From positions 384,373 to 448,372 of the forward strand of contig NZ_BMPQ01000003.1 in assembly GCF_014647675.1 (NCBI RefSeq): a stretch of DNA of 64,000 nucleotides. Direction: 5' to 3'. Both the position numbers and the translations under genes were made by a program. Source of the stretch: Streptomyces flaveus. Lineage in GTDB: Bacteria; Actinomycetota; Actinomycetes; Streptomycetales; Streptomycetaceae. Each line of letters starts with the position of its first letter. The stretch's first letter is position 1. Below the pieces are notes generated by a model. The model had not been told where the DNA came from and did not search any database. It saw only the letters and a list, made by a program, of their open reading frames with translations. Positions 9,625 to 18,520 of the stretch are shown one piece after another.

Positions 9625-11042
9625 CCACTTGGCAGGGCCGGAACATCACCGTCGCCGGCCTCGGCGTGAGCGGCATCAGTGCCGCCCGCGCCCTGGCCGG
9701 CCTCGGCGCGTCCGTCACGGTCGTCGACGGGGGCTCCTCCCCGGCACTCCGGGAGCGGGCCGACTCCCTTGAGGGAGAAGGCATTTCGGTACGTCTCGCG
9801 GACGCCGAGACCCTTCCTGAGGGCACCGACCTCGTGGTCACCTCGCCGGGCTGGAAGCCCACCTCGCCGCTCTTCGCCGCAGCCGCGAAGGCGGGCGTGG
9901 ACGTCGTCGGTGACGTGGAGATCGCCTGGCTTCTGCGCGGCCCCGACGCGGCGCCCTGGCTCGCCGTCACGGGCACCAACGGCAAGACGACCACCACGCA
10001 GATGCTCGCGTCGATCCTGAGCGCCGCGGGCCTGCGTACGGCCGCCGTGGGCAACATCGGCACGCCGATCATCGATGTCGTGCTGGGCGAGGAGCCGTAC
10101 AGCGCTCTTGACGTCCTCGCCGTCGAACTCTCCAGCTACCAGCTGCACTGGGCGCCCTCCCTGCGCGCCCACTCCGCCGCCGTCCTCAACCTCGCGCCCG
10201 ACCACCTCGACTGGCACGGCTCCATGGAGGCGTACGCCGCCGACAAGGGCCTTATCTACGAGGGCAATCGGGTCGCCTGCGTCTACAACGTCGCGGACAA
10301 GGCCACCGAGGACCTGGTGCGCGCGGCGGACGTCGAGGAGGGCTGCCGGGCGGTCGGCTTCACGCTGGGTACGCCCGGGCCGTCCCAACTCGGCGTCGTG
10401 GAGGGCCTCCTGGTCGACCGCGCCTTCGTCGAGGACCGGCACAAGCAGGCCCAGGAGCTCGCGGAGGTCGGCGACGTCCAGCCGCCCGCCCCGCACAACA
10501 TCGCCAACGCCCTTGCGGCGGCGGCCCTCGCGCGCGCCTACGGAGTGCCCGCCGCGGCCGTACGCGACGGTCTGCGGGCGTTCCGTCCGGACGCGCACCG
10601 CATCCAGCACATCGCCGATGTCGGCGACGTCGCGTACATCGACGACTCCAAGGCCACCAACACGCATGCCGCGGAAGCCTCTTTGGCGGCGTACGAGTCG
10701 ATCGTGTGGATCGCGGGCGGGCTCGCCAAGGGTGCGACCTTCGACGAGCTGGTCGCCAAGTCGGCAAAGCGACTTAGGGGCGTCGTCCTGTTCGGCGCCG
10801 ACCGGGACCTGATCCGGCAGGCGCTGGCGCGACACGCGCCCGAAGTGCCGGTCGTCGACCTCGACCGGACCGACACTGGGGCGATGCTCGAGGCCGTCCA
10901 GGAGGCGACGCGGCTCGCCCGCGCGGGAGACACGGTGCTCATGGCTCCCGCCTGTGCCTCCATGGACATGTTCACCAACTACAACCAGCGCGGCGACATG
11001 TTCGCGGAGGCCGTCCGCGAACTCGGCGCCGCGAGCGCCTGA
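9621..11042 (+). CDS. murD: UDP-MurNAc-L-Ala:D-Glu ligase MurD
   Basis: 473 aa from GTG 9621, overlapping the mraY stop by 4 bases. It adds D-glutamate to UDP-MurNAc-L-Ala. The N-terminal Rossmann-like ITVAGLGVSG, the ATP loop GTNGKTTTTQM, NLAPDHLDWHG and DDSKATNTHA all match MurD. It is followed by a gap of about 95 bases before ftsW, the first sizeable break since murE. Confidence 0.95.
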   Translation: MTTWQGRNITVAGLGVSGISAARALAGLGASVTVVDGGSSPALRERADSLEGEGISVRLADAETLPEGTDLVVTSPGWKPTSPLFAAAAKAGVDVVGDVEIAWLLRGPDAAPWLAVTGTNGKTTTTQMLASILSAAGLRTAAVGNIGTPIIDVVLGEEPYSALDVLAVELSSYQLHWAPSLRAHSAAVLNLAPDHLDWHGSMEAYAADKGLIYEGNRVACVYNVADKATEDLVRAADVEEGCRAVGFTLGTPGPSQLGVVEGLLVDRAFVEDRHKQAQELAEVGDVQPPAPHNIANALAAAALARAYGVPAAAVRDGLRAFRPDAHRIQHIADVGDVAYIDDSKATNTHAAEASLAAYESIVWIAGGLAKGATFDELVAKSAKRLRGVVLFGADRDLIRQALARHAPEVPVVDLDRTDTGAMLEAVQEATRLARAGDTVLMAPACASMDMFTNYNQRGDMFAEAVRELGAASA

Positions 11043-11137
11043 CTCGGCCGTTGCCGCGCCGGGAGGCGCCCGGTACCTCTGGGAGGGACGCGTGACGCCA
11101 TCGTGGCCGGTGCATCGTGGGCGGCCGGGCGGTACCG

Positions 11138-12496
11138 ATGGCCGGTAACCGCACCGGCCGGTCCTCCGCTCCGCGCGCCACCGGGCGCCCCGCCGTCTCC
11201 CGCCCGCCGGGCGACAACCCCGTGCGCCGCCTTTACACGCGTGCGCGCCGCGCCTGGGACCGGCCGCTGACCGCGTACTACCTGATCCTCGGCAGCAGCA
11301 TGCTGATCACCGTGCTGGGGATCGTGATGGTGTACTCGGCCTCCCAGATCAAGGCGCTGCAACTGTCGCTGCCGGGAACGTACTTCTTCCGGAAGCAGTT
11401 CCTGGCGGCCGTGCTGGGCACCGTACTGCTGCTGATCGCCTCACGGATGCCGTCCAAGCTGCACCGCGCGCTGGCGTATCCGATGCTCCTGGGCTCGGTC
11501 TTCCTGATGGTCCTGGTGCAGATCCCGGGGATAGGGGTGGCGGTGAACGGCAACCAGAACTGGATCTCCATCGGCGGCCCGTTCCAGCTCCAGCCCAGCG
11601 AGTTCGGCAAGCTCGCGCTCGTGCTGTGGGGTGCCGATCTGCTCGCCCGCAAACAGGAAAAGCGGCTGCTGACCCAGTGGAAGCACATGCTGGTGCCGCT
11701 CGTGCCGGCGGCCTTCATGCTGCTCGGACTGATCATGCTCGGCGGCGACATGGGCACGGCGATCATCCTCACCGCGATCCTGTTCGGGCTGCTCTGGCTG
11801 GCCGGAGCCCCGACGCGGCTCTTCGCGGGCGTACTGGCCATCGCCGGGACGATCGGCCTGATGCTGATCACGAGCAGCCCGAACCGCATGGCACGACTCT
11901 CCTGCATCGGCGCCACCGAACCCCAGTCAGGACCCGTCGACTGCTGGCAGGCCGTGCACGGAATCTACGCTCTCGCCTCCGGCGGAATTTTCGGTTCCGG
12001 TCTCGGTGCGAGCGTGGAGAAATGGGGCCAACTCCCCGAAGCGCACACCGACTTCATCTTCGCCATCACCGGGGAGGAACTGGGCCTGGCGGGGACGCTG
12101 TCGGTACTCGCCCTCTTCGCGGCTCTAGGCTATGCGGGTATCCGCGTGGCCGGACGCACGGAGGACCCCTTCGTGAGGTACGCCGCGGGTGGCGTGACCA
12201 CCTGGATCACGGCCCAGGCCGTGATCAACATCGGTGCGGTGCTCGGCCTGCTGCCGATCGCCGGAGTCCCGCTCCCGCTGTTCTCCTACGGGGGTTCCGC
12301 TTTGCTGCCGACCATGTTCGCCATCGGGCTCCTGATCGCCTTCGCGCGGGAGGATCCCGCTGCGCGGGCGGCGCTTGCGATGCGACAACCACGCTTTGGT
12401 AGAAAGCGGGCTGGAGGTTCCGGAAACAGTCGGAGACCTCGGAGCTGGAACACGATGCGACGGCGCGCCTCGGCGCGTTCGTCCGGAGAGCGGTGA
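11138..12496 (+). CDS. ftsW: septal peptidoglycan polymerase FtsW (SEDS family)
   Basis: 452 aa from ATG 11138; an in-frame GTG at 11117 would add 7 residues, and neither has a strong binding site. A basic cytoplasmic tail of about 45 residues precedes about ten transmembrane spans. SEDS signatures include NWISIGGPFQLQPSEFGKLAL, GEELGLAG and PLPLFSYGGSALL. It polymerises lipid II at the septum as partner of FtsI. The C-terminus is an Arg/Ser-rich tail after REDPAARAAL. A short upstream frame overlaps the start (see findings). Confidence 0.93.
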   Translation: MAGNRTGRSSAPRATGRPAVSRPPGDNPVRRLYTRARRAWDRPLTAYYLILGSSMLITVLGIVMVYSASQIKALQLSLPGTYFFRKQFLAAVLGTVLLLIASRMPSKLHRALAYPMLLGSVFLMVLVQIPGIGVAVNGNQNWISIGGPFQLQPSEFGKLALVLWGADLLARKQEKRLLTQWKHMLVPLVPAAFMLLGLIMLGGDMGTAIILTAILFGLLWLAGAPTRLFAGVLAIAGTIGLMLITSSPNRMARLSCIGATEPQSGPVDCWQAVHGIYALASGGIFGSGLGASVEKWGQLPEAHTDFIFAITGEELGLAGTLSVLALFAALGYAGIRVAGRTEDPFVRYAAGGVTTWITAQAVINIGAVLGLLPIAGVPLPLFSYGGSALLPTMFAIGLLIAFAREDPAARAALAMRQPRFGRKRAGGSGNSRRPRSWNTMRRRASARSSGER

Positions 12497-12502
12497 ATTT
12501 CG

Positions 12503-13591
12503 GTGCATGTCGTACTCGCCGGTGGGGGGACCGCCGGCCACATCGAGCCCGCGCTCGCCCTCGCGGACGCCCTGCGCAGGCAGGACCCGACCGTGGGCAT
12601 CACAGCCCTGGGCACGGAGCGCGGACTCGAGACCCGGCTCGTACCCGAGCGGGGCTATGAACTCGCGCTGATCCCCGCCGTCCCGCTGCCCCGCAAACCC
12701 ACCCCCGAGCTGATCACCGTCCCCGGGCGGCTGCGCGGCACGATCAAGGCGGCCGAGCAGATCATGGAGCGCACCAAAGCGGACGCGGTCGTCGGCTTCG
12801 GCGGCTATGTCGCCCTGCCCGGCTACCTCGCGGCCAAGCGTCTAGGCGTCCCGATCATCGTCCACGAGGCCAACGCCCGACCCGGCCTGGCCAACAAGAT
12901 CGGTTCGCGGTACGCGGCCCAGGTCGCCGTCTCGACTCCGGACAGCAAGCTCCGCGGCGCCCGCTACATCGGCATCCCGCTGCGCCGCACCATCGCCACC
13001 CTCGACCGTGCCGCCGTACGCCCCGAGGCCCGCGCCGCCTTCGGGCTCGACCCGAACCTGCCGACCCTGCTGGTCTCCGGCGGCTCGCAGGGCGCCCGCC
13101 GCCTCAACGAGGTGGTCCAGCAGGTCGCCCCGTACCTCCAGCAGGCCGGCATCCAGGTCCTGCACGCGGTCGGCCCCAAGAACGAACTGCCGCAGGTCCA
13201 GCAGATGCCGGGGATGCCCCCGTACATCCCGGTACCGTACGTGGACCGGATGGATCTCGCGTACGCCGCGGCCGACATGATGCTCTGCCGGGCGGGCGCG
13301 ATGACCGTCGCCGAACTCTCCGCCGTCGGACTGCCCGCCGCGTACGTCCCGCTGCCGATCGGCAACGGCGAACAGCGGCTGAACGCCCAGCCGGTGGTCA
13401 AGGCCGGCGGCGGGCTGCTGGTCGACGACGCGGAGCTGACGCCGCAGTGGATCCAGGCCAACGTCCTGCCCGTGCTCGCGGATCCGCACCGGCTGTTCGA
13501 GATGTCCCGTGCCGCCGCGGAGTTCGGCCGCCGGGACGCCGACGAGCTGCTCGTCGGGATGGTGTACGAGGCGATCGCGTCACGCCGTTAG
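12503..13591 (+). CDS. murG: lipid II synthase MurG (GlcNAc transferase)
   Basis: 362 aa from GTG 12503, 6 bases after ftsW. It transfers GlcNAc from UDP-GlcNAc to lipid I on the cytoplasmic face. The glycine-rich [15 protein letters not shown], the [12 protein letters not shown] block, [12 protein letters not shown] and the donor-binding [11 protein letters not shown] are classical GT28 motifs. Confidence 0.95.
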   Translation: MHVVLAGGGTAGHIEPALALADALRRQDPTVGITALGTERGLETRLVPERGYELALIPAVPLPRKPTPELITVPGRLRGTIKAAEQIMERTKADAVVGFGGYVALPGYLAAKRLGVPIIVHEANARPGLANKIGSRYAAQVAVSTPDSKLRGARYIGIPLRRTIATLDRAAVRPEARAAFGLDPNLPTLLVSGGSQGARRLNEVVQQVAPYLQQAGIQVLHAVGPKNELPQVQQMPGMPPYIPVPYVDRMDLAYAAADMMLCRAGAMTVAELSAVGLPAAYVPLPIGNGEQRLNAQPVVKAGGGLLVDDAELTPQWIQANVLPVLADPHRLFEMSRAAAEFGRRDADELLVGMVYEAIASRR

Positions 13592-13614
13592 CGCGTGGCA
13601 GAAGGCAGGGGAGC

Positions 13615-14421
13615 GTGGCCGGACCGACGACCGCAGAGCGAGGCGAACGCCAGCGCCCTCAGTCCGGCCCGCCCTGGCCGCCCCGTCTCGACAGGCTGCC
13701 CCGGCCTCGTACGCTCGTCGTGCTGCTCGTCTGCGTCGTACTGCTCGCCGTGGGCGGCGTCTGGGTGCTCTACGGCTCGGGGTGGCTGCGGGTGGAGCGC
13801 GTATCGGCTTCGGGGATGCGGGTCCTGTCGGACGAGCAGGTGCTCGCGGCGGCGGACGTTCCGGTCGGATCGCCGTTGATTTCCATCGACACCGATGCGA
13901 TTGAAGCAGTTCTGCGCAATAAATTGTCCCGAATTGACTCGGTTGATGTCACCCGTTCTTGGCCTAACGAAATCGGGATAAAAGTGAACGAACGCACTCC
14001 GGTTCTGATGGTGAAAAAAGGTGGAAAGTTTGTCGAAGTGGACGCCAAGGGAGTGCGATTTGCCACGGTTTCGCGCGCCCCCAAGGGCGTACCCGAACTG
14101 AAATTGACTGTGCCTGAGTCGCCTTCCGGAACCTCGCAGTCCGCGAGCCTGCGACGCTTCGGAACAGACCGGCTCGTGCGCGAGGCGGTGCGCGTCGCGG
14201 GTGCCCTTCCGGCCGCCGTCGCGCGCGACGCCCGTGCCGTCAAGGTCCGCTCATACGACGCCATCTCACTGGAGTTGAGCGGAAACCGGACCGTCGCGTG
14301 GGGCAGTGCAGAGGAGGGCCGGGCGAAGGCGAGAACGCTGACCGCTCTCCTGAAAGCCGCTCCCGAGGCACGGCACTTCGACGTCAGCGTTCCCACCGCC
14401 CCTGCATCCTCAGGGAGTTGA
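13615..14421 (+). CDS. ftsQ: cell division protein FtsQ (DivIB)
   Basis: 268 aa from GTG 13615, with AGGGGAG just upstream. A short proline-rich cytoplasmic part is followed by a transmembrane segment at about residues 33-53 and a POTRA-type domain (WLRVERVSASGMRVLSDEQV...), then the FtsQ/DivIB domain. It is part of the FtsQ-FtsB-FtsL regulator complex of the divisome. The stretch at about 13,890-14,110 has a clearly lower GC content and many A/T-ending codons unlike the rest of the gene, which may reflect embedded promoter sequence for ftsZ. Confidence 0.9.
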   Translation: MAGPTTAERGERQRPQSGPPWPPRLDRLPRPRTLVVLLVCVVLLAVGGVWVLYGSGWLRVERVSASGMRVLSDEQVLAAADVPVGSPLISIDTDAIEAVLRNKLSRIDSVDVTRSWPNEIGIKVNERTPVLMVKKGGKFVEVDAKGVRFATVSRAPKGVPELKLTVPESPSGTSQSASLRRFGTDRLVREAVRVAGALPAAVARDARAVKVRSYDAISLELSGNRTVAWGSAEEGRAKARTLTALLKAAPEARHFDVSVPTAPASSGS

Positions 14422-14474
14422 CGCACATACGCGCAGGCCAGCACCCTGGTTGGGCAGCGCTACGGCTGATCACA

Positions 14475-14480
14475 TAGGGT
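14475..14480 (+). promoter_or_regulatory. candidate upstream ftsZ promoter
   Basis: TAGGGT at 14475-14480 is a plausible -10 element; TTGGGC about 19 bases upstream could be a weak -35. Transcription would start near 14487 and include the short frame at 14505-14579 in the ftsZ leader. Confidence 0.35.
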
Positions 14481-14504
14481 GAAAAGAAAAACGGGAGGTT
14501 CGGC

Positions 14505-14579
14505 GTGTTCGTTGAACGTGCGCCACTTGTCGACTTAGTGTCCTGTTCGGAAGAGTCCAGGGAACAGACATACTGGTAA
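14505..14579 (+). CDS. candidate 24-aa leader ORF upstream of ftsZ, contains TTA codon
   Basis: GTG at 14505 follows a strong GGGAGG site (14493-14498) with 6 bases spacing and runs 24 codons to TAA at 14577-14579 (peptide starts MFVERAPL and ends TYW). Codon 11 is TTA, the rare leucine codon read by the bldA tRNA in Streptomyces. It lies wholly in the gap between ftsQ and ftsZ. Its stop overlaps the left arm of the inverted repeat at 14578-14602. Whether it is translated is unknown; the same bases may simply be a promoter (next entry). Confidence 0.35.
   Translation: MFVERAPLVDLVSCSEESREQTYW
14512..14541 (+). promoter_or_regulatory. candidate proximal ftsZ promoter
   Basis: TTGAAC (14512-14517) and TAGTGT (14536-14541) are separated by 18 bases, a good match to a vegetative promoter. 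Streptomyces ftsZ is known to have several promoters, one up-regulated at sporulation. Which known promoter this corresponds to cannot be told from the sequence. Confidence 0.5.
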
Positions 14580-14602
14580 CCCTAAACTTCAACGTTAGGG
14601 TT
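14578..14602. promoter_or_regulatory. perfect inverted repeat in ftsZ leader
   Basis: AACCCTAA and TTAGGGTT form a perfect 8-bp inverted repeat around a 9-base centre, about 100 bases before the ftsZ start and 37 bases downstream of the TAGTGT hexamer. It could act as an operator or as an RNA hairpin. No T-run follows, so it is not an obvious terminator. Confidence 0.5.
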
Positions 14603-14699
14603 CGGGTCGGCGAAACGGACCGTCCCATTCGGCATCAGTCGTCGGATCGCGGGCCACCGCGAGGCGACGACACGTAACTCGAGGCGAGAGGCCTTCGAC

Positions 14700-15890
14700 G
14701 TGGCAGCACCGCAGAACTACCTCGCAGTCATCAAAGTCATCGGTGTCGGCGGCGGTGGTGTCAATGCCATCAACCGGATGATCGAGGTCGGTCTCAAGGG
14801 CGTCGAGTTCATCGCCATCAACACCGACGCGCAAGCCCTGTTGATGAGCGACGCCGACGTCAAGCTCGACGTCGGCCGTGAACTCACCCGCGGACTCGGC
14901 GCCGGAGCCAACCCGGCCGTCGGCCGCAAGGCCGCCGAGGATCACCGCGAGGAGATCGAGGAGGTCCTCAAGGGGGCCGACATGGTCTTCGTGACGGCCG
15001 GTGAAGGCGGCGGCACCGGCACCGGCGGCGCGCCCGTCGTGGCCAACATCGCCCGTTCCCTCGGCGCCCTCACCATCGGCGTGGTCACGCGCCCGTTCAC
15101 CTTCGAGGGCCGGCGCCGCGCCAACCAGGCCGAGGACGGCATCGCCGAACTCCGCGAAGAGGTCGACACCCTCATCGTCATCCCGAACGACCGGCTGCTG
15201 TCCATCTCGGACCGCCAGGTCAGCGTGCTCGACGCCTTCAAGTCCGCCGACCAGGTACTGCTCTCCGGTGTCCAGGGCATCACCGACCTCATCACCACCC
15301 CTGGCCTCATCAACCTCGACTTCGCCGACGTCAAGTCCGTGATGTCCGAGGCGGGTTCGGCGCTCATGGGCATCGGCTCGGCCCGCGGCGACGACCGCGC
15401 GGTGGCCGCCGCCGAGATGGCGATCTCCTCGCCGCTCCTGGAAGCCTCCATCGACGGCGCCCGTGGCGTACTGCTCTCCATCTCCGGCGGCTCCGACCTC
15501 GGCCTGTTCGAGATCAACGAGGCCGCCCAGCTGGTGAGCGAGGCCGCACACCCCGAGGCCAACATCATCTTCGGCGCGGTCATCGACGACGCGCTGGGCG
15601 ACGAGGTCCGGGTCACGGTCATCGCGGCCGGCTTCGACGGCGGACAGCCCCCGTCCAAGCGGGACAACGTCCTCGGCTCCTCCGCCAAGCGCGAGGAGTC
15701 CGCGCCGGTACGGCCCTCCGAGAGCCGCCCGTCCTTCGGTTCGCTCGGCAGCGTCACGCCGCGCGAGGACGCCCCGGAGCCCGCCCCCGAGCCCGTGAAC
15801 GAACTGCCGGTCTCCCCGCCGGTCCCGCCGTCGCGGACCTACTCCGACAGCGCGGCCGAAGAGCTGGACGTGCCGGACTTCCTCAAGTGA
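14700..15890 (+). CDS. ftsZ: cell division GTPase FtsZ
   Basis: 396 aa from GTG 14700, after a GAGAGG site. It is a tubulin-like GTPase that forms the Z-ring and the sporulation ladders of Streptomyces hyphae. The nucleotide loop [13 protein letters not shown] is at the N-terminus, the tubulin signature [10 protein letters not shown] at about residues 103-112 and the T7 loop [10 protein letters not shown] in the second half. After a variable, proline-rich linker the C-terminal peptide LDVPDFLK is the expected docking site for SepF, encoded downstream. No FtsA is encoded here, as is normal for actinobacteria. Confidence 0.97.
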   Translation: MAAPQNYLAVIKVIGVGGGGVNAINRMIEVGLKGVEFIAINTDAQALLMSDADVKLDVGRELTRGLGAGANPAVGRKAAEDHREEIEEVLKGADMVFVTAGEGGGTGTGGAPVVANIARSLGALTIGVVTRPFTFEGRRRANQAEDGIAELREEVDTLIVIPNDRLLSISDRQVSVLDAFKSADQVLLSGVQGITDLITTPGLINLDFADVKSVMSEAGSALMGIGSARGDDRAVAAAEMAISSPLLEASIDGARGVLLSISGGSDLGLFEINEAAQLVSEAAHPEANIIFGAVIDDALGDEVRVTVIAAGFDGGQPPSKRDNVLGSSAKREESAPVRPSESRPSFGSLGSVTPREDAPEPAPEPVNELPVSPPVPPSRTYSDSAAEELDVPDFLK

Positions 15891-16624
15891 TAGGACACCG
15901 CTCCGAAACGAGCACAGTGGGCGGCGCCCACTTCGCCTTCACCGACCGGTGGGGCGGGGTGAGCGCCGTTCCGTACGAGGAGCTCAACCTCGGCGGAGCG
16001 GTTGGTGACGACCCCGACGCCGTACGCACCAATCGTGAACTGGCCGCCAAGTCCCTCGGTCTCGACCCGGCCCGGGTCGTCTGGATGAACCAGGTGCACG
16101 GGCCGGACGTGGCAGTGATCGGCGAACCCTGGGGAGACCGTCCCGTGCCGGAGGTCGACGCCGTCGTCACCACCCGCCGCAGTCTTGCCCTCGCCGTCCT
16201 CACCGCCGACTGCACGCCGGTCCTGCTGGCCGACCCGGTCGCCGGGATCGCGGCCGCCGCTCACGCGGGGCGGCCCGGCATGGTCGCCGGAGTCGTGCCC
16301 GCAGCCGTCGCGGCGATGGTCGAACTCGGCGCGGAGCCGGGCCGGATCGTCGCCCGCACCGGCCCCGCCGTCTGCGGCCGTTGCTACGAAGTGCCGGACG
16401 AGATGCGCGCCGAGGTCGCCGCCGTCGAGCCGGCGGCGTACGCCGAGACCAGTTGGGGCACTCCGGCAGTCGATGTGACCGCCGGAGTGCACGCGCAACT
16501 GGAGCGGCTCGGGGTGTGCGACCGGGCGCAGTCGCCGGTGTGCACGCTCGAATCGGGCGACCACTTCTCGTACCGCCGCGATCGCATCACCGGTCGGCTC
16601 GCGGGCTATGTGTGGCTGGACTGA
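15887..16624 (+). CDS. pgeF: purine nucleoside phosphorylase / laccase-domain protein (YfiH/PgeF family)
   Basis: 245 aa; GTG 15887 overlaps the ftsZ stop by 4 bases. Family members are zinc-dependent purine nucleoside phosphorylase/adenosine deaminase-type enzymes; in E. coli YfiH acts as a peptidoglycan editing factor, which fits this location. Conserved [16 protein letters not shown] and the later CGRCYEV with zinc-ligand Cys/His are visible. The usual HAGWRG loop reads HAGRPG here, so the Trp is missing. The older name is multicopper polyphenol oxidase. Confidence 0.85.
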   Translation: MIGHRSETSTVGGAHFAFTDRWGGVSAVPYEELNLGGAVGDDPDAVRTNRELAAKSLGLDPARVVWMNQVHGPDVAVIGEPWGDRPVPEVDAVVTTRRSLALAVLTADCTPVLLADPVAGIAAAAHAGRPGMVAGVVPAAVAAMVELGAEPGRIVARTGPAVCGRCYEVPDEMRAEVAAVEPAAYAETSWGTPAVDVTAGVHAQLERLGVCDRAQSPVCTLESGDHFSYRRDRITGRLAGYVWLD

Positions 16625-16630
16625 TGGGAC

Positions 16631-17350
16631 ATGACGGACCGTAAGGCGCAAATCGCCAGAAACCTCACGCAAGTTGAAGAGCGCATCACGGCGGCCTGTG
16701 TGGCCGCGGGCCGCAAGCGCGAAGAGGTGACCCTGATCGTGGTCACCAAGACCTACCCCGCGAGCGATGTGCGGATCCTGTCGGAACTCGGCGTGCGTCA
16801 CGTCGCCGAGAACCGGGACCAGGATGCGGCGCCCAAGGCCGCAGAGTGTTCGGGTCTGCCCCTCACCTGGCACTTCGTCGGTCAGTTGCAGACCAACAAG
16901 GTACGTTCCGTGGTCGGTTATGCGGGAATTGTGCAGTCGGTCGACCGGGCCAGGCTCGTCACGGCTCTGTCGAAGGAAGCCGTACGTACCGGACGAGAGG
17001 TGGGCTGTCTCATCCAGATCGCGCTCGACGCGGACGAGAGCGGCCGGGGGGCGCGCGGGGGCGTAGGGCCGGACGGAATCGAGGAGTTGGGCGAGCTTGT
17101 CGCGAAGGCTCCGGGGTTGCGACTTGACGGACTGATGACCGTCGCTCCGCTCACCGGACCGTACGCAGGGCGTGAACAGGCGGCGTTCGAGCGGCTGATG
17201 GATTTGTCGACTGACCTGCGCCGGACTCATCCGGCTGCGAACATGGTCTCGGCAGGGATGAGTTCGGACCTCGAACAGGCCGTGGCGGCCGGAGCGACAC
17301 ATGTACGCGTCGGCACCGCGGTACTCGGAGTCCGTCCCGGGCTCGGGTAA
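16631..17350 (+). CDS. YggS-family pyridoxal-phosphate homeostasis protein
   Basis: 239 aa, ATG 16631, 6 bases after the previous gene. It is a single-domain alanine-racemase-like fold. The PLP-binding Lys lies in VVTKTYP at about residue 38, followed by HVAENRDQDAAPK, WHFVGQLQTNK and GMSSDLEQAVAAGATHVRVG. The usual family motif GENRVQ(E/D) is present in variant form. Members buffer PLP and balance amino acid pools. Association with ftsZ and sepF is conserved in Gram-positive bacteria. Confidence 0.92.
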   Translation: MTDRKAQIARNLTQVEERITAACVAAGRKREEVTLIVVTKTYPASDVRILSELGVRHVAENRDQDAAPKAAECSGLPLTWHFVGQLQTNKVRSVVGYAGIVQSVDRARLVTALSKEAVRTGREVGCLIQIALDADESGRGARGGVGPDGIEELGELVAKAPGLRLDGLMTVAPLTGPYAGREQAAFERLMDLSTDLRRTHPAANMVSAGMSSDLEQAVAAGATHVRVGTAVLGVRPGLG

Positions 17351-17418
17351 CGTCGCCAAGAAGTCGGACCACAGCAGAAAATATGGTCATTACCGCCGAA
17401 AGCGGGCATAACGACCTA

Positions 17419-17456
17419 GTGGATCGCGGGCACTTGGCAATAGTCAGCCGATCCAC
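17419..17456. promoter_or_regulatory. inverted repeat in sepF leader
   Basis: GTGGATCG (17419-17426) and CGATCCAC (17449-17456) pair perfectly across a 22-base loop, just upstream of the GGAGG site of sepF. The 129-base gap (17351-17479) is AT-richer than its surroundings and includes GCATAAC, a possible -10. A separate sepF promoter or leader hairpin is likely. Confidence 0.4.
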
Positions 17457-17479
17457 CACAGAGCGGAGGACTCAGAGCA

Positions 17480-18121
17480 ATGGCCGGCGCGATGCGCAAG
17501 ATGGCGGTCTACCTCGGCCTCGTGGAGGACGATGGGTACGACGGCAGGGGCTTCGACCCCGACGACGACTTCGAGCCCGAGCTTGATCCGGAGCCCGATC
17601 GGGACCGCCGGCGGCATGAGCCGCCGCATCAGTCGCACCAGCCGCATCAGTCCCAACGGGACGAATCGGTACGGGTGGTGCAGCCCCCGGTGCAGCGTGA
17701 CCCCGTGTCACATTCCGCTTCGCTATCGGCGGAATCGGGACGTCCGGCACGAATCGCCCCCGTGGCATCCATCACACAAGAACGTCAAAGCCTGGAGAAG
17801 AACGCACCGGTGATCATGCCCAAGGTCGTGTCGGAACGAGAGCCGTACCGGATCACCACACTGCACCCCCGGACCTACAACGAGGCCCGTACCATCGGGG
17901 AACACTTCCGCGAAGGCACCCCGGTGATCATGAACTTGACCGAGATGGATGACACCGATGCCAAGCGACTTGTCGACTTTGCCGCCGGTTTGGTGTTTGG
18001 TCTTCATGGGAGCATCGAGCGGGTGACGCAGAAGGTGTTCCTGTTGTCGCCTGCTAACGTCGATGTCACGGCGGAGGACAAGGCCCGCATCGCAGAGGGC
18101 GGGTTCTTCAACCAGAGCTGA
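17480..18121 (+). CDS. sepF: cell division protein SepF
   Basis: 213 aa. It begins with the membrane-targeting amphipathic helix ([16 protein letters not shown]), then a charged linker rich in Asp, Glu, His and Gln, then the C-terminal SepF domain from about residue 112 ([15 protein letters not shown]... [23 protein letters not shown]). SepF binds the FtsZ C-terminus and tethers the Z-ring to the membrane, replacing FtsA in actinobacteria. A GGAGG lies about 12 bases before the ATG. Confidence 0.95.
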   Translation: MAGAMRKMAVYLGLVEDDGYDGRGFDPDDDFEPELDPEPDRDRRRHEPPHQSHQPHQSQRDESVRVVQPPVQRDPVSHSASLSAESGRPARIAPVASITQERQSLEKNAPVIMPKVVSEREPYRITTLHPRTYNEARTIGEHFREGTPVIMNLTEMDDTDAKRLVDFAAGLVFGLHGSIERVTQKVFLLSPANVDVTAEDKARIAEGGFFNQS

Positions 18122-18170
18122 GACGCAGGACCGGACAGAGTCGGAAACAGGGGAGAGGGAAACGCGGATC

Positions 18171-18455
18171 ATGAGCGTGGTCTTGGATGTTGTCTACATC
18201 GCGCTGATGTGTTTCCTCATCGTGCTGATCTTCCGGCTCGTCATGGACTACGTCTTCCAGTTCGCCCGCTCATGGAAACCCGGCAAGGCGATGGTGGTCG
18301 TTCTGGAGGCCACCTACACTGTCACGGATCCACCGCTCAAGCTTCTGCGGCGGTTCATCCCGCCGCTGCGTCTCGGGGGCGTGGCGCTCGACCTGTCCTT
18401 CTTCGTACTGATGATCATCGTCTACATCCTGATCTCCGTTGTGAGCCGGCTGTGA
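18171..18455 (+). CDS. YggT-family small membrane protein
   Basis: 94 aa from ATG 18171, after GGGGAGAGGG. It has two hydrophobic segments (about residues 5-27 and 70-92) around a short basic loop containing the family segment TDPPLKLLRRFIPPL. YggT genes sit between sepF and divIVA in many Gram-positive bacteria. Function is unknown, with a suspected division or osmotic role. The stop overlaps a 22-codon bridging frame leading into divIVA. Confidence 0.88.
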   Translation: MSVVLDVVYIALMCFLIVLIFRLVMDYVFQFARSWKPGKAMVVVLEATYTVTDPPLKLLRRFIPPLRLGGVALDLSFFVLMIIVYILISVVSRL

Positions 18456-18520
18456 ACGATACGGTCTTGCCGAACGCCGACGATGCCGACGACTACGTTG
18501 AGGTGAAGAGATGCCGTTGA
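18452..18520 (+). CDS. candidate 22-aa bridging ORF between yggT and divIVA
   Basis: GTG 18452 overlaps the yggT stop (GTGA), and the frame ends at TGA 18518-18520, overlapping the divIVA start at 18511. The peptide is acidic ([15 protein letters not shown]...). It could couple translation of yggT to divIVA. It has no own upstream gap and no known family, so it may be a chance frame. Confidence 0.25.
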   Translation: MNDTVLPNADDADDYVEVKRCR

